From: Prosopocoilus inquinatus | Taxonomy: Eukaryota > Arthropoda > Insecta > Coleoptera > Lucanidae | DNA: 64,000 nucleotides | Assembly: GCA_036172665.1 (NCBI GenBank) | Contig: CM069875.1 | Span: 24,149,806 to 24,213,805, forward strand | Reading direction: 5' to 3' | Shown: in pieces, positions 35,337 through 46,944 of the stretch | Layout: the number at the start of each line of letters is the position of its first letter | Position numbering within the stretch: position 1 is the first letter of the stretch | Program-made: the position numbers and the translations under genes | The notes under the pieces: model-generated | What the model was told of the DNA's origin: nothing | What the model saw: the letters and a program-made list of their open reading frames with translations, nothing else | Database searches by the model: none

Positions 35337-36286
35337 CAGGGTGAGTGGGGAGGAATGGGACAAACTTCAGGAATATATTGTACACGTAAAAATAAGTAAA
35401 AAAGAAAACTCAAATGTAATACGATTTTCATTTGTTTTCGAGGTGTAACACTTTAACAAAATACCTTACATAATATTTTTTTCTCAATTGAAGTATTCAG
35501 TTAACACAAATTTAATGATTTTTGAGAAAAATTCAGTGGCAGATTTTCACTAAACCGTTTGAGAACTGCTGGCATAGCTAAAAATGGAACGCGGCCGCCT
35601 CTTCACTTATAAACCGAACCCGAAGTAGGGCAGAGTCAGTATTTCGCGAGATCTTGAATAGAAACGATGTAAAACAGCCGCTTCGAACAGCTGGTCGGTA
35701 AAAACGTTTACAATTTCAATTAACTTAACTTCAAATAATTACAAGTTTAAGTATTTTTATTTAAAATCTAGTGCAACAAATTGTAATTTCTCATTCCATA
35801 TTATTTTTAATAGACTTATAAAAATTTACTTTTTTCCATGGACCGTAAGTACTTTCGTAGCTAGCAGTGAGATTACAGTAAAAGTTTATTTACATAAAAG
35901 GGCAAAGGAAGAACATTTTTAACGCACTTGCCTAATTGGTACATAAATTTTAAATTTATTCGTCGATAGTTGATATCGTAAAACATATTACTTCGCTCAA
36001 TGACTTAAAATTTTAAAATAATTAATAAACGATATCGGTGATTATTAATAGGAAACGCTACGAAATGATTTGAATGCGGAACTCAGCGCGGTCGCTGTCG
36101 ACTGTAGGAAGGCGTTGCGACCTTGCAAGTATTTCTCTCTCGCACAAATCAACGGTTCCAAACAAGTGGAACCTGCGAAATTTTTTGGCTATAGTACGGT
36201 AACTACCGGAAAATACGCAGAGGAGGTAGCATTTCATGTACTTATACTGAGGTTTTTTTATTTGCACACAGTAAAAGAACAGCCTG
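35337..36286. mobile_element. TA/CAGGGTG-type element, copy B
   Basis: The left end TA-CAGGGTGAGTG and the right end AACAGCCTG-TA are bordered by TA on both sides. The body matches 16559-17500 collinearly. It is about 950 bp with no transposase. The presence of the family 3' of both copy 2 and copy 3, at different points of the duplicated unit, suggests independent insertions. Confidence 0.6.
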
Positions 36287-36304
36287 TATATATAATATAT
36301 AATA

Positions 36305-37546
36305 CCGTGCCTTCAACTGAATTCCTCATTAAAGTGGGCTATGATTTCACTGTTTTTTTCTCCTAAGATTTGCAGCACAGATAGCTGTTCAATTATTTAA
36401 TTAAACAAATGTCAAATTGACACTTTGTATTTTCAATTAATTCAAAATGTTAGAATTACAGCAGAAAATATTTATTGTTGAAAGTTATTTTCAAACCGGT
36501 CGAATAGAAAATGGTCAGTTAGTTTATTCAATTAATCAGTGGGTACAGAAGTTTCGACAGCAGTTTCCTAATTTTGCTATTACTTTTGAACAGCTAGTTA
36601 AACATATCCATGCTTGTGTTGTTAAATTTCGTGAAACAGGATCACTTGGTCGCAAAACAGGGAGCGGAACAGCTAAGAAAAGGACTGCAGCCTGCATTGA
36701 AGATGTTCGGGATCGAATGGAACACTCTCCCAAGAAATCTATTGCGACACTTTCACAAGAAGTTCAGCTATCAGTGGGAACATGTCACATTATTCTTAAA
36801 AAAGACTTAAAGCTTTATCCATATAAGATTCAAGCAGTCCATGAACTCAGGCCAGTAGATTTTCACAGAAGAACAGAATATTGTCAGTGGTTTCTTGATA
36901 ACTTAAACAACGACGACATTCTTGACAAGTGTTTCTTTTCCGATGAGGCCTGGTTTCACCTCTCAGGTTATTTAAATAAACAGAATAAGAGAATATGGTC
37001 AGCAGAAAATCCCCATGAATTTGTGGAAACCGAAATGAGTTATTAGAACCTTTCATTAATCAACTACATGATGATGAACTTACAGAAGGGTTTTTTTCAG
37101 CAAGACAGTGCTACTGCCCACACAGCTTATCGAACAATGACTTTCCTGCAGCAGTTTTTCGATAATCGGATTGTGAATTTTCCTGCAAGGTCTCCGGATC
37201 TCACAATTATGGATTACTTCATTTATCCGCACATGAAAAACACAGTTTTTAGAACTACGCGTCACACAATCGAAGAACTTCGTGCGGGCATTACAGATGT
37301 GCGTGCTAACATAACCTCCGAACACTTAGCAAACGGGTTTGAAAACATGAAACGCAGAATACGCTTATGTATTCAAGCTGAAGGAGAGCACTTTGAGCAT
37401 TTACTTTAAACTTTAATGTTGTGTTTTTATTTGATGTTAGGATCAGTACTGACAGTTAATGACAACTGTTTTCTCTAGAATTGTGTCGCCAACATCATAA
37501 AAAAAATCACAGCTTACTTTAATGAGGAATTCAATTGAAGGCACGG
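36305..37546 (+). mobile_element. Tc1/mariner-superfamily transposon, 1.24 kb, defective
   Basis: The left end CCGTGCCTTCAACTGAATTC and the right end (reverse complement CCGTGCCTTCAATTGAATTC) are inverted repeats of at least 40 bp. TA flanks both ends (36303-36304 and 37547-37548). One transposase gene fills the interior in + orientation. The gene is broken, so the copy is not autonomous, although its ends look intact. Confidence 0.88.
36447..37409 (+). pseudogene. Tc1/mariner-type transposase, internal deletion and frameshift
   Basis: The N-terminal part (residues 1-199) has a helix-turn-helix region (HIHACVVKFRETGSLGRKTG) and a second DNA-binding part (SIATLSQEVQLSVGTCHIIL), then the first catalytic Asp in FFSDEAWFHLSGYLNKQNKR (residue 166). 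The frame ends after HEFVETE, where about 30-40 codons of the core appear to be missing. The core resumes after the gap in another frame, changes frame once more in a T-run near 37091, and gives QQDSATAH with the second Asp. SPDLTIMDYF, with the third, follows about 35 residues later. The two acidic motifs and the spacing support the superfamily. The product cannot be made from this copy. Confidence 0.85.
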
Positions 37547-37548
37547 TA

Positions 37549-40328
37549 CATGTAATATATAAAATACAGACATAACAATTACACAGTGCAGAATTAAACT
37601 TGAAGAATCGCATATACGCTTCTCATTTATAACCTTGGAAAATTATTAAGTCTCCTCTCGTTAGTTATAATAAAAATTAAGTTTGATAGGGAATCAATAG
37701 GAATTCCCTGTAGGTGGTCGACGCGACGCTTAAATAAGATTTGTAAACCATGGTCTTGTTTAAAGACTGGTGGGAAACCATGGTATAGCTTAAAATCAGG
37801 AACTTATTCTTCCTTAGAGCAAACGCCAACCATTTATCATATAGGTATTCGTAGGTATTATTCGTAAATTTAACAACAGGACATTTTGGGAGTTATTATT
37901 GTTCCGACAAATATTCAAGACCAAAGAAAAGAAAGTTAAAAATTATTGAACCAATATCTTATGACGGGATTAATAAAAAAGTATGAAAAAATTCCGGAGC
38001 AAAATTTATTAGCTGACTTATTGGAGTGCGCATTTCACCAGGTCTGGTCTGATGGAGGCGGAGGATTAGCATATGTAAAACGACCAAAGACACGCACGGT
38101 GCGAAGCAGGATGGAGTCGGTAGAGGGCGTCTTGGTAGGAGACGAATAATTTAGTGCCGGATGGAGGGGACAGAGAATTGATAACAGATTCAAGAAGAAA
38201 TATCACTGAAAGCGTGCGAGGAATTTATGATAACTGCTGTGCATTTCAATATTCTCCCTTCTATTATGGGGCGGTGGCTTTTTAACAATATATTTTTTTT
38301 GTACATGAAGTGAAGATGATGCCTTTTCAAACAGTCTCTTTTCACTTACTATTTCTTTTTTGAGATTTCCAGACAAATACGTTCATGATCTCGAAAAAAT
38401 AAAATTTTGTTGATGACGTATACCTACGCGACACTATTCACGAAAGGGAAATATGAGTTAATTAAAAGTCATTTATTTCTTGTTGTTAAAGTCAACGAAT
38501 ATCAAACAGCAGTGATATTAAAAGGATAACAACATAAAAGCTTTAGTACATCTGTACGTGAATATTAATTTATCTGAACAAATTGTCTAGCATAAGCTCT
38601 ACCTCATTATTCAGACAAATTATTACCTCGCAAAACAATCGCCGGCGAAATCATTCAAAACGTCGACACTTAAAACTTGAAAACAACTGACAGCGCGAAC
38701 AAAAGATCCTCGTCTTGATAAAACAAAGAAACTCCGTGAAAGCCAGAAATTGTTTTGATTACTTCACCGTTTGCTGGATGAAAAATGATTTTTCAACGAC
38801 GCTCACCGTGACTCGAAAGCTTTTCGTTATAATTTTCACAGGAAAACGTCATAGAAAATAAACAGCAATTGTTATGCAAAATCTCAGACTTTATTTAAAT
38901 GACGTGTCCATTTACCATAAATCATAAATCATTTATTGGGACAGAAATTCCATTTAATTAAAGTGGTCATAAATCAATACTTTTGTAAAAAAAGACATTA
39001 ATCAAAAAGAATCTCTATCGCTCTAATTTTAATACTTTCTGGGTCTATTTTCTATTTCTATTCAAATATTTTAAATTCCAAACTCTTTCTCTCACCAAAT
39101 ACCTAAATTTCTTAACTTGTGGATTTTATTATTATCGTTTTCTGGAAAAAAGAAATGATTTTGTGGAAAAGTTTTTCGTGCTTGAAAACTGCTATATTGG
39201 AAAAATCAAGACGAAGAATAAATTAGCAAACCACCAATTTATTTTTACAAGAAATAAATAATTATTTCTATCAAATTGTGAGAACTATAGGTAATCAAAT
39301 TAGTAAAAGTTATAATTCTCGTAAAATTTTGCTATAAAATAATTTTTCTCGAAAAAGCAGAAAAAAACTATCATATGTTAAGTAAATCTGGACACACACT
39401 CTATAACATAATGCATAATAATTAATAATAAGGGTACATATGCTTCTCAAATGAAGGAACAGATTTAACAACAGTATATGCCCATGGTAATAATAGAAAA
39501 TTTCGATAAGGAAAAAACAGTTTTTGCAATTCCGACAAGCAACAGTAATTAATTACTGGAACTCCCCAATGAAGAGCAAAAAATGTATAGCCTCCGAATC
39601 TCTTTTAAGTACCATTCTTAACTGGTCGCTAGGGTTTCAGTCTCAAGAATTCCTGGGAACAATTTCGTGGGAAATTTGCCTTTTTTTGCCAATCTCGATC
39701 CCTGGAAATTACAGTTAGGAATTCCCGACCTGGCGGTAATGAAAGCTTGGCGTGAAGCTTGTTGGATCCGGCGTGCTATAATGACATGTGTTAAAAAGGT
39801 GTTTCCTCCATAAAGTGTGATATGACTACGAACCAATCGAATGGAAACAAGGCCCATTGAGGCATGTGCTCCGCTGCCTGGCTCCGCTTGCTCAATGTAG
39901 TTTATGGAGGAGACATCTTTTGATTACTTGACTGTGCATGCGAGGAAGTATCAAAAGAAACCGAACTGATGTTATATATGTTATTTATAGTTCCTAGGCC
40001 CACTTGACACTTTGCAAGATTTGATAAAAAATCTTGGATAAAGTAACAGAGAAGTATTGAATCAACCAATGAACATTTACAGTGGCAGTCCGTTTCTCTC
40101 ACTTTGTGCAAAATTTTATATCAAATCTTACGAGATAACAAGCGGGCTCTAGAAATGATAGTAAAAAATAGATCAGCGATGAATACTTGTTGGTTATAAT
40201 CAGAGACATGCAGAAAAATATCAAGGTCAGGAACAGAAACAGACGATTTACGTAAATTATAACAAATTATGAAATTATGAAAAAGTGATTCAAGTGAGTG
40301 TTAACCATTCCGCCACAATATACTAACC
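37549..40328. other. Gene-free stretch
   Basis: No supported frame, repeat pair or transposon end was found. The short frames at 37946-38149, 39524-39718 and 39618-39857 show no family features. Confidence 0.35.
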
Positions 40329-40341
40329 ACGTTACTTAGAT

Positions 40342-40853
40342 AATCACAAAGCAACACAAAACCTGTGGCTGTAATCCAAATAAATAGTGAGAAAACCCCT
40401 CGACCACATTAATTTTGTTGCGTAAAGTTGACCGGGAAGCCATCTTCAATAATCACAAAGCAACACAAAACCTGTGGCCGAGGGGTTTTCTCACTATTTA
40501 TTTGGATTACAGCCACAGGTTTTGTGTTGCTTTGTGATTATTGAAGATGGCTTCCCGTGGCTGTAATCCAAATAAATAGTGAGAAAACCCCTCGACCACA
40601 TTAATGTGGTCGAGGGGTTTTCTCACTATTTATTTGGATTACAGCCACAGGTTTTGTGTTGCTTTGTGATTATTGAAGATGGCTTCCCGGTCAACTTTAC
40701 GCAACAAAATTAATGTGGTCGAGGGGTTTTCTCACTATTTATTTGGATTACAGCCACAGGTTTTGTGTTGCTTTGTGATTATTGAAGATGGCTTCCCGGT
40801 CAACTTTACGCAACAAAATTAATGTGGTCGAGGGGTTTTCTCACTATTTATTT
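40342..40853. repeat. 512-bp insertion made of forward and inverted 109-bp units, with 13-bp flanking repeats
   Basis: The insertion is flanked on both sides by ACGTTACTTAGAT (40329-40341 and 40854-40866). The right half holds direct copies with an exact 109-bp period, starting at 40603, 40712 and 40821 (the last is partial). The left half holds the same unit in reverse (40342-40446) and further forward and reversed pieces, joined at abrupt switches. Recognisable blocks are AATGTGGTCGAGGGGTTTTC, TTACAGCCACAGG, GAAGATGGCTTCCCGGTCAA, and ACGCAACAAAATT. Copies appear nearly identical, so the array is recent or an assembly product. No protein is encoded. The 13-bp flanks look like a target-site duplication. 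Confidence 0.85.
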
Positions 40854-41026
40854 ACGTTACTTAGATTTTATACACAACAAAAATCAAGACGGTGAAATAT
40901 CACGCACGACGAAAACAATACGATAAATTTGTTTAATAAATTCCATTTTAGCATGATTCGTTTCAGTTTATTTCCTAAATTGTCACTAGTGTGACTCTCG
41001 TTTTAAGCACTTACTTTCAACAACAT

Positions 41027-41765
41027 TTATTTTGATTCAAATTCTTTATTAATATAATGAGCTGTCACGCCGATGCAGCCTTCATTGTTACATGAAGTCC
41101 AGCAATCGGTTGTAATAGTTATTGATTGCCCATCATCCTCTATAAGTATAGTTTTTGTTCTGTTCTGCATTTCCTCATATTTAGCAGGAATTAACGTATT
41201 AGAGCTTGTTTTGCAACTAGGCAGTTCATATGCTGGGAGTAGATGATGATGTAATTTCTTGAATATTTTTTATCCTGTACTATTGAAAATGGCTGAAAAG
41301 TTGTTACCAATTGAAGTATTAACTCGTCAACTTTTTTTTAATACTGAAGTTTAAACTTTTTTTGGAATTGTAATTGTTCCCTGAATTAATTTAATTCTTT
41401 TGCTAGTATTTTGTGTGATGTGGTCTGATTAGTATGGTCACCATAATTACTAGCATTATTGAAACAGGTTTGATTCGGAACCGAAGTTTGGACGCAACTT
41501 GAAATTGAGGGTTCGCTTATGCTCGAGGTTAAAGGAACACATGATATTTGGTGTGAAGTTGAAGGCGAAGTTGGAGTTTGGTGTGTAACTTACCGTCGAA
41601 GTTGAAGGTCCGCCTGAAAGTTTATATGATGCTGAAATTGAAGATGTGCATTGATATGTCTGAATATTAATCGTGGGGTGTTTTCTTTCAGTATGCCGTT
41701 TCAGATTTGATATTTTATGGAACTGGAGCAGGTTGTTGCAGCTCCTTACAAATAACAGTTTCGCG
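41027..41765 (-). pseudogene. hAT transposase fragment (BED finger and start of the core)
   Basis: Read on the minus strand, from 41765 down, a decayed BED-type zinc-finger end is visible (ISNLKRHTERKHPTI, with its His pair). It is followed by a Ser/Thr-rich linker, then by hAT core motifs: VDELILQLVTTFQPFSIVQD, LPAYELPS, and TTDCWTSCNNEGCIGVTAHY. The frame changes at least once near 41265 and stops at TAA (41027-41029). The dimerisation region at the hAT C-terminus is absent. BED-type hAT transposases move DNA by cut and paste with 8-bp duplications. Confidence 0.78.
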
Positions 41766-42206
41766 CATACCTACTATCACCTGAATGAAGTTACGTTACC
41801 TCGTGATAAATTTACGGAAACGGTTGCAAGTTAGCGCTGAAAGGAGCTAGAGCTCAGATAGACATGGGCTGGGTTGAGTTTTAAGGGTACCAGGGAGAAT
41901 GACCCCACGCCACTGCGGAACCGTCATTCAAGGTTCACAGCGTGCGTCAAAATTTCGGAAAACTTTTAAGAGAACTTTCTACTTCACTTGCATCAAAAAT
42001 GATTTGTCGTCGCAGCAAAACATATGTTAAATCACACAAAGAGATTCAAACGTTAATGGTTCATAGATCTAACTAAACAACATGTATGTGAGAGGCGTTA
42101 AAATCTTTGAGATGATTCTTAAAATAGTGTTCACTACTGTACAATCCAACTTAAACTATCCAAAGAAACGTCTAAGTAATTTAATGTACATACATATAAC
42201 CGTATA

Positions 42207-43314
42207 CCGGTTGTTTCAAATTGGGTGTGCACTGAAGGGATCTCCTAAACCGTAAGAGATACAAATTCGGTTAAATGGAAGAAAAGTTGCATGAATCAAT
42301 GCCTAATTCGTATCCATTGAGAGAATGATTTTTTTCTCATTTCTTCTTGAGTTATTAATAAAAATGTAAAAAAATCTATTTTCTTTTTCTCTATGTATCT
42401 CTTTTATTGTACATAATTTTGAAATTCTGATTTAACTTTCTATGGACACTTTTTGATTCTGATTCGAATAAGAGTAATAGAATTGAAGTCAAACGTTTCG
42501 TCTTCAAATACAAGTATCTTTCAAATTTATTACAAAAATATTCGTTTTAGCTGCCAATGTATTTATAGAAGGCACTATTCAGTAATATCTAAATATTTTT
42601 AATATACTTAGTATTCACTTTTTCTTTTAATCCAACAGTGCGAGTCAAAATTAAAAACTAGGCTTTTTCATTCCTCTCTAAAGCTGAGATACTGATCTAG
42701 CAAGTTATATTAGAACCACTAGATATTTTTCGGTAAAAATTCATTTTCGTAAGTGCAGTGCATTATTAAAATAACGATACAGAAAAACTTTAAATAGTTT
42801 ATTATAATTTACACAATAGCTAAGAAAATGAACTAAAAATTTGAAATTATGTATTAAATAAAATTTTCACATAAAAATCTGTATTATTTAAGCTTCAGAT
42901 TAATATCAACTATTAAGTGTGTATATCATTGTAGTCAGGAGAAAAAATGCTATCGAATAGAACAATAAAAAGACATAAGTTGTATTTAAAAAATCGAAAC
43001 TGATGATGGTCGTGGGAAGACGAAACGTTTGACTTCAATTCTATTACTCTTATTCTAAGCAGAATCAGAAAGTGCCTGTAGAAAGTTAAATTAGAATTTC
43101 AAAATTAAGTATAATAAAAGAGATACAGAGAGAAAAAGAAAATCGATTTTGCCACATTTTCATTAATATCTCAAAAAGAAATAAGAAAAAAATCATTCTC
43201 TCAATGGATACGAATTAGGCATTGATTCATGCAACTTTTCTTCCATTTAACCGAATTTGTATCTCTTACGGTTTAGGAGATCCCTTCAGTGCACACCCAA
43301 TTTGAAACAGCCGG
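42207..43314. mobile_element. Foldback element with inverted arms of about 310 bp
   Basis: Arms at 42207-42520 and 43010-43314 are inverted near-copies. Blocks include CCGGTTGTTTCAAATTGGGT, GGGATCTCCTAAACCGTAAG, CCTAATTCGTATCCATTGAG, and GAAGTCAAACGTTTCGTCTT. TATA borders both ends (42203-42206 and 43315-43318). The middle of about 490 bp is AT-rich with no useful frame. The RNA or single strand would form a very long hairpin. The superfamily is uncertain; TA-type borders fit Tc1/mariner. Confidence 0.8.
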
Positions 43315-43318
43315 TATA

Positions 43319-45640
43319 TGTGCGTTATAAGCTAACATGCATTAATCAAATAACATAAATAAAATGGTACGTTATGTTTGTCGAGGCTCAAAAGGTTTGT
43401 TGTCGTTCGCTTGTTAGCTGTATCTAAACGTCCAAGGTTGGTAAAACTGGTATTGCATCTAATATGTTGCCTCATTCTCATTTAAATATGTAGTTTGATC
43501 CTTCGTATTCAACGGTAGAACGGGTGAACGTCAAACGGGAGAGAAAAGGAATCAGAGCCAGAAGAAAAGATGAAGCAAACATCCGGATTCCTCTGTTGAA
43601 ACAAAGAAATCGGATATAAATATGGGTCACTCCAATGACTTCACTAATTTACTTTCTATTTGTAGTGGAAACGGTTTATCCGCTCGGTAGAAATGCTAAT
43701 TACAAATCAAATGGTATACAAGGCAAAAAGAATTCCAGTAACCACTGTAGCCCAAACGGTTTTTATAAAAATAAAAATCTGAACACTATTTATAGTTTTT
43801 ATAATTAACTCATTTGAGTTACATTTTATGTATATGGTGAAATTAAGGTACTTTTCTGCAGATTTTTTTTTAAATAAATCTTAAGCAACTCACACGTAGG
43901 GAAATTTTCTCTTTCGCAAATAAAAACTTTACCATTTCTTATCGCGCGGAAAAGTTTTATAGGAGAATATTTCCAAAAACGTTACAGATACGTCGAAGTT
44001 TATTTTTTAAAGTTCGGAACTTCATTTCTCCGTACGTACGAAGATAGCGGACGTAATCTGGAGCGTTTATATCTGCCCACATACCCGGAATAAAAATATT
44101 TCTATGTTTCGAATAATTTTATTTCACCGATTATTCGGGTTTTATAAATATATTACAAAACAGACGATAAAGTGAAGGCGAAAGTTTAATTAATTTTAAT
44201 GAAGATGCTTGTTATCAATAATTCATTTGATTTTGCCGCAGAAATTATATTTTGGCGAATCGAGTTTCTCATAATGATTTCTCAAAGAATGTCTTAAATT
44301 CTCCTTGACTGCGGATTTCTTTCGTTAAAATTCATTAAGACGCTGCGATTTAAAGTTTGGTTCGTGATCGTAACGTTGTCGGATGCTTGCAGATGAATTA
44401 TAACGTCACCGGCAATTTCTAAAACTTATTAATTAAGGAGATTACTCTCTCCGACTTAATGAGACAATATTTACGAAGTTAATGTACAGAAATTTGTCCG
44501 TCTATTAATTTCGAGTTTCCCCGTTCTGACAAAGCAAAATTATCTCTCGAGTTCTGAACGAAATGAAAGGAACTAGGCTTAAGTTTTAATTAATTTAGTT
44601 CTGCAGTCACCTTTTTGGTATCTTTCTTGACAGGTGCAAGCGAAATATTAATAATGTACTGGATGTTTTCAGGACGAACTTGATTTAATTTAACTAAAAG
44701 TCAAGCCATAATTTTTTATTCTTATACAGAGTGTAATTTAACAATTGAAAAAATGAAGGGTGTGACTCCTGGGTTAATTCTATCTAACTAAAACACTTGT
44801 TGTCTAAAATACTTTGTTTCCTACTATTCTACTTTTCTTTACTACTCTTTCTTTTTGTCTTACGAAAAACTCCCCACGCCATATAACTTTATTATTAATA
44901 ATCCAACATGAGTAATTATAAAATCAGTAAGACTAGATTATAATTACTAAGTACAAAAGAATATCATTTTTGATTTTTTTAATATAACATTTTTGTCCAG
45001 CGGTAGACAACTTTTTTTTCCTAAAGCAGAACACATTTTTTTTTATTTACAGAGATTAGAATTCAACTTGCAGACACTGAGTGTTTCATTTCAAGAATTC
45101 ATTTTGAATTCTTCTTACAAATTGATCAAAATAAATATTGTTTATTTGTTTCCAAAAATAGTTTAACTATTCATAGTCGCTTTGAAAGGCTCAAGAAGCG
45201 ACTGGAAGTGTTGCAGTACTTTCCTACAAACTCACGTTTAAATAACGTACGTTCATCGCGCTAAAGTTGGCACACTTACAGTCGTAAAAACTATTTAAAC
45301 TTCGTGTCAACTTCTGCTTTTAATAAGCGAACCCTTCCAACTTGAATTTTCGAGTAACATTTAGAACACGCGGGAAGTTACTAAAAGACAGTTATCAATA
45401 GAACATTCTGCTCAGTTTTACTGACTTTCTGTTAATAATGATGTTACTTTTTATTTAATTTAGTTGGTGTCGGTGAAAAGAGTATTAGGCTATAAGCGTG
45501 CAGACAGGCGTTGAAAAGGTTACAAAAAATGAAATATTTTCCCGTGCTTCACTCCCTTTTTATTTCCAATTCTTTTAGCAGGCTATACCACTGGAGGAGT
45601 AAATAGCGAGCAGAAAACGAGCCGATTTTCGGATGCGCGT
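43319..45640. other. Gene-free stretch
   Basis: No supported gene or repeat pair was found. A lone TATACAGAGTGTAA at about 44724 resembles the TA/CAGGGTG ends. Confidence 0.3.
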
Positions 45641-45649
45641 TCCCCTCTC

Positions 45650-45732
45650 TTGTATGGCAAAAATAAAGAGCACCACAGAACACGTGCGTGAGACAGTGCG
45701 CGATACTCCACACTGTTTGTTTTGCCATACAA
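45650..45732. repeat. Hairpin with 13-bp exact arms
   Basis: TTGTATGGCAAAA (45650-45662) and TTTTGCCATACAA (45720-45732) can pair around a GC-rich loop of about 57 nt. It could be a small MITE or an RNA hairpin; nothing in the sequence decides. Confidence 0.4.
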
Positions 45733-46192
45733 AAGGCCCGCGGTTGGACCGGTTTTCAGTATTACGCGTTATATTGCCTGACTTCCTCCAGGAGTGTAAC
45801 TCGATAGTCTGTACAAAACTTGAACCTTACTCGTAGGTAACCCGGTTCTCGAAAATAGAGCCGGAAGAATATCGTTTCAGTTCAGTTAAACGAATATGAA
45901 TTTGATCAGTTATTTCAACAGAAAAATACCCTATCCATAAAACATCGTAAAATTACATCAGCTTTTGCAATCGTCTGTAGATGCAGCTCATATTTTCTGT
46001 GAAAATCGACCAAATTATTTACTCCACGCGGACAGACAGTCATAAAATTTCCATCGCTATCTATTTTTTTTCATGGCTAGAGTATGAGAATTATATATTT
46101 TTTTGTTATTTCAACGGAAAGATTGCGTTCTCTCTTGACCTCTAACGCGACTGGGCTTTCTTTACGTCATTTGATACTAGTTCCTGTTGAGC

Positions 46193-46742
46193 TTACAATG
46201 TTCTCGATTTGTGCAAACCCTTCCTTTGAATATTAGGGGGAACGGCTTGTTTTGCTTTACTTGTAAAATGTCGGGAAAAAGTCAGTCGTCTGGCGATTTC
46301 ACTAACGCCTGGTGGTGTTGTCTGAAGGGGGTTTGTGCGGCCTGGAATGGCAGCAAACAATTTTAGTTGTTTTTGAGAGAGATTTCCTCGTGGTACAACG
46401 TTTCTTTGATTTTGATTTGGCGTTGGTTGAACAAAACTTTTCGGAGTTGTGTCAGCCTTGTCCTTGGAGTTCGGGATGGGTATGTTTGCGATTGTTGCTT
46501 CTCTTTCGGACACCTTATTATTGACGACCTTTCCTTCCACCTCAGACTCTTTGTTTTGGGCAAAGGTCTCTTGTTTCGGTATATGTTTTGGCGATGACCT
46601 ATTTTGTACGACGCTTTTCCGATGTACCGCGAACATCTGTGACGATTCAGTTGGGGGAGCAGATTGAATTCTTTGTACCGGCTTCGTGGTAGCAGCTTCG
46701 AAGCAGCCTTGAGTCGGAATTTTTGGTGTTGACGTCTCCAGA
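46193..46742 (-). CDS. Unknown Ser/Pro/Gln-rich open frame
   Basis: On the minus strand the frame is open for about 183 codons, from just after a stop at about 46743 to TAA at 46193. The first Met would give 147 residues. The product is hydrophilic and rich in Lys, Gln, Pro, Ser and Asn, with no membrane segment and no family motif that I know. The end is basic (FTSKAKQAVPPNIQRKG). A pyrimidine tract precedes the frame, so it could be a 3' exon. It is GC-richer than its surroundings. It could also be a decayed element protein. Confidence 0.22.
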
Positions 46743-46944
46743 CGTTAACGGGTGTGAAAAGGGGATTGAGAGTCCGGAAATCTCCAAAGCTGATAAACCA
46801 GGTCAGATGTTACAATTGTTAGCGCCACGGTCGCGGCCTTATGCCGACTTTTACTGTTTTACATTTGTTGCTTCACGCCAAATATTTTTTTTAGATTCAT
46901 ATTTTGATTATTGTAAAACTGGTAACGGATCCGCCTGTGGTTGA

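Noticed and set aside
36070..36366. 98-codon frame at the edge of the element at 35337-36286
   Set aside because: It runs across a transposon border into the neighbouring Tc1/mariner element and is not open in the sister copy at 16559-17500.
40342..40853. Regular repeats that could suggest a CRISPR-like array
   Set aside because: Units are 109 bp, tandem without unique spacers, and occur in both orientations. The genome is eukaryotic.
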